A DNA stretch of 64,000 nt from UBA6814 sp040753075 (GTDB taxonomy: Bacteria; Desulfobacterota; Desulfovibrionia; Desulfovibrionales; Desulfovibrionaceae): assembly GCA_040753075.1 (NCBI GenBank), contig JBFMHA010000014.1:4085-68084 (forward strand). Reading direction: 5' to 3'. The notes below the pieces were generated by a model. That model worked only from the letters and a program-made list of their open reading frames with translations, was not told the DNA's origin and did not search any database. A program made the position numbers and the translations under genes. Positions 32,381 to 41,148 of this stretch are shown piece after piece. How positions within the stretch are numbered: the first letter of the stretch is position 1; every line of letters starts with the position of its first letter.

Positions 32381-34201
32381 ATGAACACGCGCGTATGGAG
32401 TCTCGCCGGGGCCATGGTCGCGGCGGTCGTTATGGCGGGGGCGGTGGCGGCCTGGAGCATGGACGACGGCGGGCCGGCGCTCTGGTGGGCCGCGGCCACG
32501 GCCGGAGCCCTGGTCCTCTTCGCGCTGGCGCTGTCCGCGCTCCTGGACCGGACCGTGGGCGGACCGCTGCGGAGCATCGCCGACGCGGCCCGCAGCGGCA
32601 AGGGCGACCTGGGGCAGGGCGGGGAGGCCGAGGTGCAGGCCGTTCGCGATGCCTTCATCGCCCTGGTCGCGGCCTCCGACGGCCGGGCGGCCCTGGCCGA
32701 GGAGCGCAGCCGCAGCCTGGAGGATGCCGCCCGCGACCGGGCCCGGAATCTGGAGGAGGCCCAGGCCGAGGCGAAGGAGGCCCGGAGCCTCCTGGACAAG
32801 GTCGAATCCGTGTCCCGCAGGGCCTTTTCCGTGTCCGAGAAGATGGCCTTTTCGGCCGAGTCCCTGGCCTCCCAGATCGTGGAGGTGGACCAGGGCACCC
32901 GGCTGCAGCGCGACCGCATGACCGAGACCGCCACGGCCATGGAGGAGATGAACGCCGCGGTGCTGGAGGTGGCGCGCAACGCCAGCGCGGCGTCCAGCAG
33001 CGCCTCCGAGGCCCGGGAGCGGGCCTTGCAGGGCGCCGGCATCGTGGAGCAGTCGGTGGAGGCCATCTCCCGGGTGCACGCCGTGGCCCAGGAGCTGCGC
33101 CAGAACATGGACGCCCTGGGCGCCCAGGCCGAGTCCATCGGCCAGGTCATGAACGTGATCACCGACATCGCGGACCAGACCAACCTGCTGGCGCTCAACG
33201 CGGCCATCGAGGCGGCCCGGGCCGGGGACGCGGGCAGGGGGTTCGCGGTGGTGGCCGACGAGGTGCGCAAGCTGGCCGAGAAGACCATGGCCGCCACCAA
33301 GGAGGTGGGGGACAAGATCACCGCCATCCAGAACGCTGCCAAGAGCAACCTGAAGAGCATGGAGGCCGCGTCCAAGGCCGTGGACCAGGCCACCGAGCTG
33401 GCCCAGAGTTCGGGCGAGGCCCTGCGGGTCATCGTGGGCCTGGTGGAGGAGTCCACCGGCCAGGCCCAGAGCATCGCCGCGGCCAGCGAGGAGCAGTCCG
33501 CGGCCAGCGAGGAGATCAACCGGGCGGTGGACGAGGTCACCGCGGTGGCCAAGGACACCGCCGACGGCATGGAGCAGTCCGCGGCGGCGGTCAAGGAGCT
33601 GGCCGGCCTGGCCTCGGAGCTGCACGGCCTGTTCTCCAGCCTCATGGGCAAGGGCCAGGACCGGATGGCCAAGAGCGACACCATGATGAAGGGCGTGCTG
33701 CCCAAGCTCATGACCGAGTTCCTGGCCCAGAAGTACGGGTCCGAGGTGCAGCGCAAGGTCCTGGACGAGATCGGCGCGCCCTCCTTCCTGGCCACCAGCA
33801 GCTATCCCGACGCGGTGCTGGGCCAGATGGCCGACCTGGCCGCCCGGCTCACCGGCAAGAGCCGGCGGGACATCCTCCACGGCCTGGGCTTCTACACCCC
33901 GGCGGCCTTCAAGAAGCTCTACGGCCGGTATTTCAAGGAGAAGGACTTGAAGAAGTTCTTCCTGGCCATGAACGCCACCCACGACGAATTGAGCAAGGAG
34001 ATGCCGGGCATCAAGCCGCCGCGCTTCACCTACGAGGACAAGGGCGACGTGCTGGTCATGACCTATTCCTCGTCCCGCGCGCTGTTCGACTACTACGAGG
34101 GAATCCTGAACGGCATGGGCGCGCTCTTCGGCCGCAAGGTCCAGGTGAAGGTCACGCCCCTGGACAAGAGCAAGGCCCGGGCCGAGATCAGGTTCCTGTA
34201 G
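32381..34201 (+). CDS. Methyl-accepting chemotaxis protein with C-terminal H-NOX domain
   Basis: A 606-residue chemoreceptor. Two N-terminal membrane spans (about 5-24 and 34-55) are separated by only some ten residues, so there is no periplasmic sensor. A coiled coil and MCP signalling domain follow, with the hairpin tip DIADQTNLLALNAAIEAARAGDAG. Residues about 435-606 are a haem-NO/oxygen-binding (H-NOX) domain: KGVLPKLMTEFLAQKYG, SSYPD, candidate proximal His534 in ATHDEL, and YSSSR (Tyr562, Ser564, Arg566) matching the haem-propionate YxSxR motif. It probably converts NO or O2 binding into a CheA signal. Domain order is reversed relative to well-studied H-NOX-MCP proteins. The gene ends just before an assembly gap. 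Confidence 0.92.
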   Translation: MNTRVWSLAGAMVAAVVMAGAVAAWSMDDGGPALWWAAATAGALVLFALALSALLDRTVGGPLRSIADAARSGKGDLGQGGEAEVQAVRDAFIALVAASDGRAALAEERSRSLEDAARDRARNLEEAQAEAKEARSLLDKVESVSRRAFSVSEKMAFSAESLASQIVEVDQGTRLQRDRMTETATAMEEMNAAVLEVARNASAASSSASEARERALQGAGIVEQSVEAISRVHAVAQELRQNMDALGAQAESIGQVMNVITDIADQTNLLALNAAIEAARAGDAGRGFAVVADEVRKLAEKTMAATKEVGDKITAIQNAAKSNLKSMEAASKAVDQATELAQSSGEALRVIVGLVEESTGQAQSIAAASEEQSAASEEINRAVDEVTAVAKDTADGMEQSAAAVKELAGLASELHGLFSSLMGKGQDRMAKSDTMMKGVLPKLMTEFLAQKYGSEVQRKVLDEIGAPSFLATSSYPDAVLGQMADLAARLTGKSRRDILHGLGFYTPAAFKKLYGRYFKEKDLKKFFLAMNATHDELSKEMPGIKPPRFTYEDKGDVLVMTYSSSRALFDYYEGILNGMGALFGRKVQVKVTPLDKSKARAEIRFL

Positions 34202-34234
34202 CGCGGCGCCCGAGCCGGACATTCCAGGCCGGAG

Positions 34235-34334
34235 NNNNNNNNNNNNNNNNNNNNNNNNNNNNNNNNNNNNNNNNNNNNNNNNNNNNNNNNNNNNNNNNNN
34301 NNNNNNNNNNNNNNNNNNNNNNNNNNNNNNNNNN
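34235..34334. other. 100-base assembly gap (N)
   Basis: One hundred N residues. The 127 bases before it (34108-34234) and after it (34335-34461) are identical, covering the end of the MCP-H-NOX gene and its downstream flank. The gap length is therefore probably a placeholder. Confidence 0.98.
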
Positions 34335-34461
34335 GAACGGCATGGGCGCGCTCTTCGGCCGCAAGGTCCAGGTGAAGGTCACGCCCCTGGACAAGAGCAA
34401 GGCCCGGGCCGAGATCAGGTTCCTGTAGCGCGGCGCCCGAGCCGGACATTCCAGGCCGGAG
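34335..34461 (+). repeat. 127-base exact duplicate of 34108-34234 (probable assembly overlap)
   Basis: It repeats the last 30 codons of the MCP-H-NOX gene (NGMGALFGRKVQVKVTPLDK onward, stop included) and 34 following bases, with no difference seen. An exact 127-base overlap at a scaffold join is what contig ends from a k=127 assembly graph look like. It should not be annotated as a second gene fragment. Confidence 0.85.
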
Positions 34462-34757
34462 GGATCATCCCCCTCGCCACGGGGTCATCGCTCGGCGATG
34501 TCGGCAAAGAACCTTCTGCTGTAGACGTGAACGAGCATTCTGGAGTATGGTGAGAAGGCTGGGCCAGAGTCTCCGGCCAAGCTTCGAGCCCCTGCGCAGG
34601 ATCACGGGAGCGCTCCTGCCCTCTCGGGACTGATCCGGGAGGAGTGAAGCTTTTGGGGCAGGCCAAGCCGACTGGTCGTTTACTCCGTGATGGCGCGGGT
34701 ATCCGACAATACCTTCGGCCTCGCTCGGATTGGACAATCAACATGGAGGGTGGGTCC

Positions 34758-36806
34758 GTGCGCAACGTCAAGCTGGGTGTGAAGCTGGTGGGCGGGTTCT
34801 GCGTGACCGCGGCCATCGCCCTGGCCATCGGCCTGGTGGGCTTGTACGTCATCTCAAGCCTGGGCCATGAGGTGGAGGAGATCGGCGGGGTGCAACTGCC
34901 CGCGGTGTCCAACCTGCAGACCATGGAGGCCGAGCTTGAGCGGGTGAGCAAGGCCATGCGCACCCTCATGAGCCCCTACGTCGACGCCGAGACGCGGGAC
35001 AGGCAGTACAAGAACATCGATGCCGCGCGCGGCAGATACAGGGCGGCCGGGGAGAAATACCAGTCCTTGCCCATGAACAAGGATGAGGAGGCGGTCTGGG
35101 GGAAGTACCTGCCCACGGTCAAGAGCGCGGCCGAGTTGAACAACAAGGCCCTGGAGATATCCAGGAAGATCCAGGAGACGGACATCCTGAATCCGGAAGA
35201 CTACTTGGCGCAGCTCATGCTGTTCCGCGGCGACCATTACGCCCTGGAATCCAAGGTGGGCGAACTCCTCCTGCTGGGCAAGACGTTCGAGGGCGGGGAT
35301 GATCCCTCTGCCTGCAATTTCGGCAAGTGGCTGGCGAAGTACAGCACCAGGAACAGCAAGATCAACAAGATCCTCGACGAGATAAAGCCTGTCCACGCCG
35401 CGTTCCACAAGCACGTCGGCGAGATCAAGAAGGCCGCGGCCGGGGGGCGGGCCAAGGATGCCGTCGAGGTTTTCGGCAAGGACATGGTTCCTGCGGCCGT
35501 GGGTGTTTTCAAGCAGTTCGACGAGATGCGGGCCGAGGTCCAGCTATCCTTGGACGCCTTCGAGAGCATGGCCGCCCTGGGCATGGGCGAGGCCCGGGTC
35601 AAGACCAACGAGGCCACGGGGCTCATCGGGGAGCTGGTCAAGATCAACCTGCAGGGCGCGGTGGAGGCGGTCAAGGATGCCGAAGCCACGGCCGCCAACG
35701 GGCGGATCGTGGACATCGTGGGCATGGCCGTGGGCGTGGTCCTGGCCCTGGGCATGGGCGTCCTCCTGACCCGGGCCATCACCCGGCCCATCTTCAAGGG
35801 GGTGAAGTTCTCCCAGGCCCTGGCCGAGGGCGACTTCACCCACAACCTGGACGTGCACCAGAAGGACGAGATCGGCGTGCTGGCCGACTCCATGAACGCC
35901 ATGGTGGACAAGCTGCGGGAGGTTGTCGCCGAGGTCCAGGCCGCGGGCGAGAACGTGGCCTCGGGCTCCCAGCAGCTCTCGGCGTCGTCCGAGAACCTGT
36001 CCCAGGGCGCCACCGAGCAGGCGGCCAGCGTGGAGGAGGTGTCCTCGTCCATGGAGCAGATGACCGCCAACATCCGCCAGAATGCGGAGAACGCGGCCCA
36101 GACCGAGAAGATCGCGGTGCAGTCCGCCACCGACGCCGCGGCCGGCGGCCAGGCCGTGACCGAGACCGTGGCGGCCATGAAGCAGATCGCCGAGAAGATC
36201 TCCATCATCGAGGAGATCGCGCGGCAGACCAACCTGCTGGCCCTGAACGCGGCCATCGAGGCGGCCCGGGCCGGGGAGCACGGCAAGGGCTTCGCGGTGG
36301 TGGCCGCCGAGGTGCGCAAGCTGGCCGAGCGCAGCGGCGCGGCCGCGGCCGAGATCAGCGAGTTGTCCACCCGCTCCGTGGCCGTGGCCGAGAAGGCCGG
36401 GGACATGCTCCAGAAGATGGTGCCGGACATCAAGCGCACCGCGGAGCTGGTGCAGGAGATCGCCGCGGCCAGCCGTGAGCAGGACGCCGGGGCCGAGCAG
36501 ATCAACAAGGCCATCCAGCAGCTCGACCAGGTCATCCAGTCCAACGCCTCGGCCTCCGAGGAGATGGCCTCCACTTCCCAGGAGTTGTCCTCCCAGGCTG
36601 AGCAGTTGCAGCAGACCATGGCCTTCTTCAACATCGGCGGCTCCGGCAGGCGGGTCCTGCGCCGGGCCGTGGCCGCGCAACCGGCCCCCCGCAAGAAGCT
36701 GGCCGCGGCCAAGTCCGCGCCCCAGCCCAAGGCGGCGCCCAAGGCCGGGGGCCTGGCCCTGGACATGGGCGACAAGGCGGACGACGAGGAGTTCGAGCGG
36801 TTCTAG
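34758..36806 (+). CDS. Methyl-accepting chemotaxis protein with CZB-like zinc-binding motif in the periplasmic region
   Basis: A 682-residue chemoreceptor. TM1 is at about 10-32, a helical periplasmic sensor at about 33-314, TM2 at about 315-337, then HAMP and an MCP domain with EEIARQTNLLALNAAIEAARAGEHGKG, and a Lys/Ala/Pro-rich tail. Within the sensor, His160 (GDHYALE), Cys186 (ACNFGKWL) and His213-x3-His217 (VHAAFHKH) reproduce the three-His/one-Cys zinc signature of CZB domains, normally found in cytoplasmic parts. The ligand may be zinc or hypochlorous acid by analogy. GTG at 34758 was chosen because GGAGGG ends 7 bases upstream; an ATG at 34743 is the alternative. cheW follows. Confidence 0.9.
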   Translation: MRNVKLGVKLVGGFCVTAAIALAIGLVGLYVISSLGHEVEEIGGVQLPAVSNLQTMEAELERVSKAMRTLMSPYVDAETRDRQYKNIDAARGRYRAAGEKYQSLPMNKDEEAVWGKYLPTVKSAAELNNKALEISRKIQETDILNPEDYLAQLMLFRGDHYALESKVGELLLLGKTFEGGDDPSACNFGKWLAKYSTRNSKINKILDEIKPVHAAFHKHVGEIKKAAAGGRAKDAVEVFGKDMVPAAVGVFKQFDEMRAEVQLSLDAFESMAALGMGEARVKTNEATGLIGELVKINLQGAVEAVKDAEATAANGRIVDIVGMAVGVVLALGMGVLLTRAITRPIFKGVKFSQALAEGDFTHNLDVHQKDEIGVLADSMNAMVDKLREVVAEVQAAGENVASGSQQLSASSENLSQGATEQAASVEEVSSSMEQMTANIRQNAENAAQTEKIAVQSATDAAAGGQAVTETVAAMKQIAEKISIIEEIARQTNLLALNAAIEAARAGEHGKGFAVVAAEVRKLAERSGAAAAEISELSTRSVAVAEKAGDMLQKMVPDIKRTAELVQEIAAASREQDAGAEQINKAIQQLDQVIQSNASASEEMASTSQELSSQAEQLQQTMAFFNIGGSGRRVLRRAVAAQPAPRKKLAAAKSAPQPKAAPKAGGLALDMGDKADDEEFERF

Positions 36807-36918
36807 GCCAGCCTCGGCCCGCCCGGCACGGCCTCAAACCCTCCAAGGGTCGTGTCGGGCGGACCCGAGCACGCCTGTCGGATGGGGAAGGGCCCTGGGA
36901 CAGAAAGGAGAGAAGAAC

Positions 36919-37437
36919 ATGGACGAAAAGCAGGGAACGGCCAACCAGTACCTGACTTTCACCCTGGACAACGAAGTCTTCGCCCTGGACATCGAGTCCG
37001 TGCGCGAGGTCCTGGAGTTGACCCACATCACCCGGGTGCCCAGGACCCCGGAGTTCATGCGCGGGGTCATCAACCTGCGCGGCCATGCCGTGCCGGTGGT
37101 GGACATGCGCAAGAAGTTCGGCATGCCCCTGGCCGAGGACACGGTGAACACCTGCATCATCATCGCCGAGGTGACCCTGGGCGAGGAGTCCGCAGTCATC
37201 GGGGCGTTGGTGGACTCGGTGCGGGAGGTGTTCGAGATCGGGACCAGCGAAATCATGCCCCCGCCGCGCATGGGCCTGTCGGTCAAGACAGATTTCATCC
37301 GGGGCATGGGCAAGCAGGACGAGGTGTTCGTCATGATCCTGGACATCAACAAGGTCTTCTCCGAGGCCGAGATGACCACCCTGGCCCAGGCCGGGTCCCA
37401 GCCGCCGCCGGCCGGGCAGGAGGCGACGGCGATGTAG
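36919..37437 (+). CDS. cheW: CheW chemotaxis coupling protein
   Basis: A 172-residue CheW (YLTFTLDNEVFALDIESVREVLE, then RTPEFMRGVINLRGHAVPVVDMRKKF and GALVDSVREVFEI), linking chemoreceptors to CheA. It lies 112 bases after the CZB-like receptor gene on the same strand, with AAAGGAG just upstream of the ATG, and probably shares a transcript with it. No cheA is in the window. Confidence 0.95.
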   Translation: MDEKQGTANQYLTFTLDNEVFALDIESVREVLELTHITRVPRTPEFMRGVINLRGHAVPVVDMRKKFGMPLAEDTVNTCIIIAEVTLGEESAVIGALVDSVREVFEIGTSEIMPPPRMGLSVKTDFIRGMGKQDEVFVMILDINKVFSEAEMTTLAQAGSQPPPAGQEATAM

Positions 37438-38102
37438 GCCGGCGCGAACAGGTCCCGCATCCTCGTCCGGACGCCGCACGGTCCGGCCTGGGATCCCCGC
37501 CAGGCGAGGCGGAGCCACGGAGGTCGGGGCGCGCCCTGGCCCCGCCGCGTCCGCGCCCCGCGGCGGCTGTCACCTCCGCCGACTCCCGGGATGACCCCGC
37601 GAGGGCGGCGCTCATGACCGACGCCAGGCTCTGCTCCACGCCTGGGTGAGCTTTTGGATATCCTGCCCGGCCTGCTTTTGCGTCTTTCTCCTCCTCCCTG
37701 CCTCATCCCGACATCGACCGTGTGCTGAACGTGGCCGCCCGCCCTGCCGCCCTGAGGGGCGCGCCGGGGCGGCGTCGCCTGCCGCGCGGCTGGCCATCCA
37801 GCGCCTCCGGCCGGCGCGGGCGGCCGGCAGGGCGGGGGTGCGTTTTCTTCGCATTCGGGCCCGGCCTGGCTTGCTGACGCAGTTGTCGGCGATGGACAAG
37901 GATTGGTGGATTGACCGTTGTTAAAAAATTAATATGCAGTCCTCAATGTCAGAATCTGCTCCAAATTTTATTGCAAAAAATGCAAATAATGTTCCTTTAA
38001 TGTGAATTTTATGCAAAGCAATACACGCAGCATGCATGACTATCTGTGGATCATCTCCAAAATTGCAATATTTTTTACAGTATGATTTTGGCCACGGAAA
38101 GG
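37438..38102. other. 665-bp gene-free region with an AT-rich island
   Basis: 37438-37917 is GC-rich with no open frame that looks coding on either strand. From about 37918 to 38102 the composition switches abruptly to AT-rich, with repeated TGCAAA words (TTGCAAAAAATGCAAATAATG region and ATGCAAAGCAATA) and A/T tracts. This is probably curved or regulator-binding DNA upstream of the osmoprotectant operon promoter. Confidence 0.6.
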
Positions 38103-38130
38103 TTGACGCCGCGGATATATGGGCTATTGT
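38103..38130 (+). promoter_or_regulatory. Likely proVWX promoter
   Basis: TTGACG (38103-38108), a 16-base spacer, TATTGT (38125-38130), immediately downstream of the AT-rich island and about 45 bases before the start of the proV leader's Shine-Dalgarno site. Confidence 0.5.
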
Positions 38131-38180
38131 CTCCAGCTTTTGACGATATTGGACACGAATGACATATCTAGGAGGAGTTG

Positions 38181-39374
38181 GTGAAGAAGATCGAGGTGAG
38201 GAACCTCACGAAGATATTCGGCCCCCATCCTGAGCGGGGCCTGGAGCTTCTGGAGCAGGGACGCTCCAAGGAGGAGATATTCGCCGAGACCCGGCTCGGG
38301 GTGGGCGTGAACCGGGCCAGCTTCGCGGTGGAGGAAGGCGAGATCGTGGTGGTCATGGGCCTGTCGGGCAGCGGCAAGTCCACCCTGGTCCGCTGCGTCA
38401 ACCGGCTCATCGAGCCCACCGCGGGCCAGGTCTTCGTGGACGGGGTGGAGGTCACGGCCCTGGACGCCCGGGGCCTGCGCGAGCTGCGTCTGGGCAAGAT
38501 GGGCATGGTCTTCCAGAACTTCGCCCTGTTCCCGCACCGCACCGTGCTGGCCAACGCGGAGTACGGCCTGGAGATCAAGGGCGTTGACCCGGCCGAGCGC
38601 CGGGATCGGGCCGCCCGCGCCCTGGACCAGGTGGGCCTGGCCGGCTGGGAGGACTCCCTGCCCCGCCAGCTCTCGGGCGGGATGCAACAGCGGGTGGGCC
38701 TGGCCCGGGCCCTGGCCCTGGACCCGGACATCCTGCTCATGGACGAGGCCTTCAGCGCCCTGGACCCCCTCATCCGCCGCGACATGCAGGACGAGCTCAT
38801 CAGCCTCCAGGCCAAGGTCAGGAAGACCATCCTCTTCATCTCCCACGACCTGGACGAGGCCCTCAAGCTGGGCGACCGCATCGTGCTCATGAAGGACGGA
38901 GCCATCGTGCAGCAGGGCTCGCCCGAGGACATCCTGACCAACCCGGCCGACGAGTACGTGGAGCGCTTCGTGGCCGAGGTGGACATCACCAAGGTGCTCA
39001 CCGCCGAGTCGGTGATGAGGCGGTCCGAGGTGGTGGCCTACCTGGGCCACGACGGCCCCCGGGCCTCCCTGCGCAAGATGAAGCAGCACGGCATCTCCTC
39101 GCTCTACGTGCTGGATCAGGAGCACCGACTGGCGGGGCTGGTGACCTCCGAGGACTGCGCCGGCCAGATCGGCCGCGGCGAGCGCGACCTGGCCGCCATC
39201 GTGCGTACCGACATCCCCTGCGTTGCGCCCGAGACCCCGGCCACCGACCTGTTCCTCACCATGTCCGGCCACTCCTGCCCCCTGGCCGTGGTGGACGGCG
39301 ACGGCCGGCTGCGGGGGGTGGTGGTCAAGGGCTCGCTGCTTGGGGCCATCGCCGAGCGGGGGAGGGTGCAGTGA
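38181..39374 (+). CDS. proV: Glycine betaine/proline ABC transporter ATPase with CBS domains
   Basis: A 397-residue ATPase with GLSGSGKST, the signature LSGGMQQRVGLARALA, DEAFSALDP and switch ISHDLDEAL, then two C-terminal CBS domains (about 275-395) that in this family sense ionic strength. It has the ProV-specific N-terminal helix (KIFGPHPERGLELLEQGRSKEEI). GTG at 38181 was chosen because AGGAGG ends 5 bases upstream; a TTG one codon earlier is possible. First gene of proVWX. Confidence 0.95.
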   Translation: MKKIEVRNLTKIFGPHPERGLELLEQGRSKEEIFAETRLGVGVNRASFAVEEGEIVVVMGLSGSGKSTLVRCVNRLIEPTAGQVFVDGVEVTALDARGLRELRLGKMGMVFQNFALFPHRTVLANAEYGLEIKGVDPAERRDRAARALDQVGLAGWEDSLPRQLSGGMQQRVGLARALALDPDILLMDEAFSALDPLIRRDMQDELISLQAKVRKTILFISHDLDEALKLGDRIVLMKDGAIVQQGSPEDILTNPADEYVERFVAEVDITKVLTAESVMRRSEVVAYLGHDGPRASLRKMKQHGISSLYVLDQEHRLAGLVTSEDCAGQIGRGERDLAAIVRTDIPCVAPETPATDLFLTMSGHSCPLAVVDGDGRLRGVVVKGSLLGAIAERGRVQ

Positions 39375-40204
39375 ACGTTCCCCGCATCCCCCTGGGCGCC
39401 TGGATCGAGGCGGCCATCGACTTCATGGTGGAGCACTTCGCCTTCGCCACGAAAGCCTTTTCCGCAGTCACCGAGAGCGTGCTTGAGATCCTGGAGAAGG
39501 CCATGCTGGCCGCGCCCCCCTGGCTGCTCATCGCGCTCTTCGCCGGCCTGGCCTGGCGGCTCTCCCGCCGCCGGGGCATCGGCCTGTTCACCCTGCTGGG
39601 CCTGTGCCTCATCTGGAACCTGGGTCTGTGGCCGGCCACGGTGAGCACCATCGCCCTGGTGTGCATCGCCACCCTGGCGGCCATCGCCCTGGGCGTGCCC
39701 CTGGGCATCGCCTCGGCCTTGAACCGGGGGGTGTACCAGACGGTCATGCCGGTGCTGGACGTGATGCAGACCATGCCGGCCTTCGTGTACCTGATTCCCG
39801 CCATCCCCTTCTTCGGCCTGGGCAAGGTGGCGGCCATCTTCTCCACCGTGGTGTTCGCCATGCCCCCGGCCATCCGCCTCACCTGCCTGGGCATCCGCCA
39901 GACCCCGCTGGAGCTGGTGGAGTGCGCCGACGCCTTCGGCTCCACCCGCTGGCAGAAGCTGGTGAAGCTCCAACTGCCCATGGCCGCGCCCACCATCCTG
40001 GCCGGGGTGAACCAGACGGTCATGCTGGCCCTGTCCATGGTGGTCATCGCCGCCATGATCGGGGCCAGGGGCCTGGGCGGCGAGGTGTGGAAGGCCATCC
40101 AGCGCCTGCAGATGGGCAAGGGCTTCGAGGCGGGCGTCGGCATCGTCATCGTGGCCATCATCCTGGACCGCGTGCTCCAGCGCGTGGGCGAGCGCAAGGG
40201 ATGA
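39371..40204 (+). CDS. proW: Glycine betaine/proline ABC transporter permease
   Basis: A 277-residue permease with several membrane spans and the ABC-interaction region FAMPPAIRLTCLGIRQTPLELVECADAFGSTRWQKLVKLQLP. It imports osmoprotectants with ProV and ProX. The GTG at 39371 overlaps the proV stop (GTGA). The N-terminal amphipathic helix IEAAIDFMVEHFAFATKAFSAV is usual for ProW. Confidence 0.95.
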   Translation: MNVPRIPLGAWIEAAIDFMVEHFAFATKAFSAVTESVLEILEKAMLAAPPWLLIALFAGLAWRLSRRRGIGLFTLLGLCLIWNLGLWPATVSTIALVCIATLAAIALGVPLGIASALNRGVYQTVMPVLDVMQTMPAFVYLIPAIPFFGLGKVAAIFSTVVFAMPPAIRLTCLGIRQTPLELVECADAFGSTRWQKLVKLQLPMAAPTILAGVNQTVMLALSMVVIAAMIGARGLGGEVWKAIQRLQMGKGFEAGVGIVIVAIILDRVLQRVGERKG

Positions 40205-40239
40205 TGCGCCGGAAACACAATCCCCAACAAGGAGGAATC

Positions 40240-41094
40240 ATGCGCAAGACCCTGATCACGACTCTCATCCTGGCCCTGTGCGCCGTACTGGCCGTTCCGG
40301 CCCTGGCCGCGTCCAAGGGCAAGGTCAAGCTGGCCTACGTGGAGTGGGACTGCGCCGCGACGAGCACCAACGTGGTGGCCGCGGTGCTGCAGGAGAAGCT
40401 GGGCTACGAGGTGGAGATGCTGCCCGTGGCCGCCGCGGCCATGTGGCAGGCGGTGGGCTCGGGCGACGTGGACGCCATGGTCACGGCCTGGCTGCCCGCG
40501 ACCCACGCCGACTACTTCGCCAAGGTCAAGGACAAGGTGGAGAACCTGGGCCCCGTCACCGACGGGGCCAAGCTGGGCTGGGCCGTGCCGGCCTACGTGG
40601 AGGCGGACTCCATCGCCGGCCTCAACGCCGCGGCCGACAAGTTCGGCAGGAAGGTCATCGGCATCGACCCCGGGGCCGGGCTCATGCGGCTGTCCGAGAA
40701 GGCCATGGAGGAGTATGGCCTGGACAGGATGACCCTGGTGGAGGGCAGCGGCGCCACCATGACCGCGGCCCTGGCCGACGCCGTCAAGCGCAAGGAGTGG
40801 GTGGTGGTCACCGCCTGGTCCCCGCACTGGATGTTCGGGACCTGGGACCTCAAGTACCTCGCGGACCCCAAGGGGGTCCTGGGCGAGGAGGAGCACATCG
40901 ACACCATCGCGCGCAAGGGCCTGAAGCAGGACATGCCCGAGGTCTACAAGGTGCTGGACCAGTTCGCCTGGAAGGACGCGGGCCAGCTCCAGACGGTCAT
41001 GGCCTGGAACCAGCAGCCCGGCGCGGACCGCTACGAGAACGCCAAGCGCTTCATCAAGGAGAACGCCGCCCAGGTGGATTCCTGGATCAAGTAG
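40240..41094 (+). CDS. proX: Glycine betaine/proline-binding periplasmic protein
   Basis: A 284-residue protein with signal peptide MRKTLITTLILALCAVLAVPALA and an OpuAC-type fold: YVEWDCAATSTNVVAAVL, MVTAWLPATHADYF, IGIDPGAGLMRLSEKAM, VVVTAWSPHWMF. The aromatic residues around W and Y of these blocks fit the quaternary-ammonium cage. It begins 35 bases after proW with AGGAGG upstream, and is followed by a strong terminator at 41117-41148. Confidence 0.94.
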   Translation: MRKTLITTLILALCAVLAVPALAASKGKVKLAYVEWDCAATSTNVVAAVLQEKLGYEVEMLPVAAAAMWQAVGSGDVDAMVTAWLPATHADYFAKVKDKVENLGPVTDGAKLGWAVPAYVEADSIAGLNAAADKFGRKVIGIDPGAGLMRLSEKAMEEYGLDRMTLVEGSGATMTAALADAVKRKEWVVVTAWSPHWMFGTWDLKYLADPKGVLGEEEHIDTIARKGLKQDMPEVYKVLDQFAWKDAGQLQTVMAWNQQPGADRYENAKRFIKENAAQVDSWIK

Positions 41095-41116
41095 CCTGAC
41101 GGCGACCGACGAACAA

Positions 41117-41148
41117 GGCGGGAACGGCGCGCGCCGTTCCCGCCTTTT
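41117..41148. terminator. Terminator between proX and the convergent esterase gene
   Basis: GGCGGGAACGGCGC (41117-41130) followed directly by its reverse complement GCGCCGTTCCCGCC (41131-41144), then TTTTCT. It is strong for proVWX; on the other strand TTGTT follows, so it may also act weakly for the esterase gene. Confidence 0.9.

Noticed and set aside
29425..33795. A 1,456-codon minus-strand open frame across glnD and the MCP gene
   Set aside because: glnD, amtB-glnB and the chemoreceptor are unambiguous on the plus strand; the minus frame is low-complexity.
34335..34427. A second partial chemoreceptor gene after the gap
   Set aside because: It is part of the exact 127-base duplicate and is better explained as an assembly overlap.
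37646..37924. A 92-codon frame upstream of proV
   Set aside because: Cys/Arg/Pro-rich translation, no ribosome-binding site, crosses into the AT-rich island; no sign of coding.
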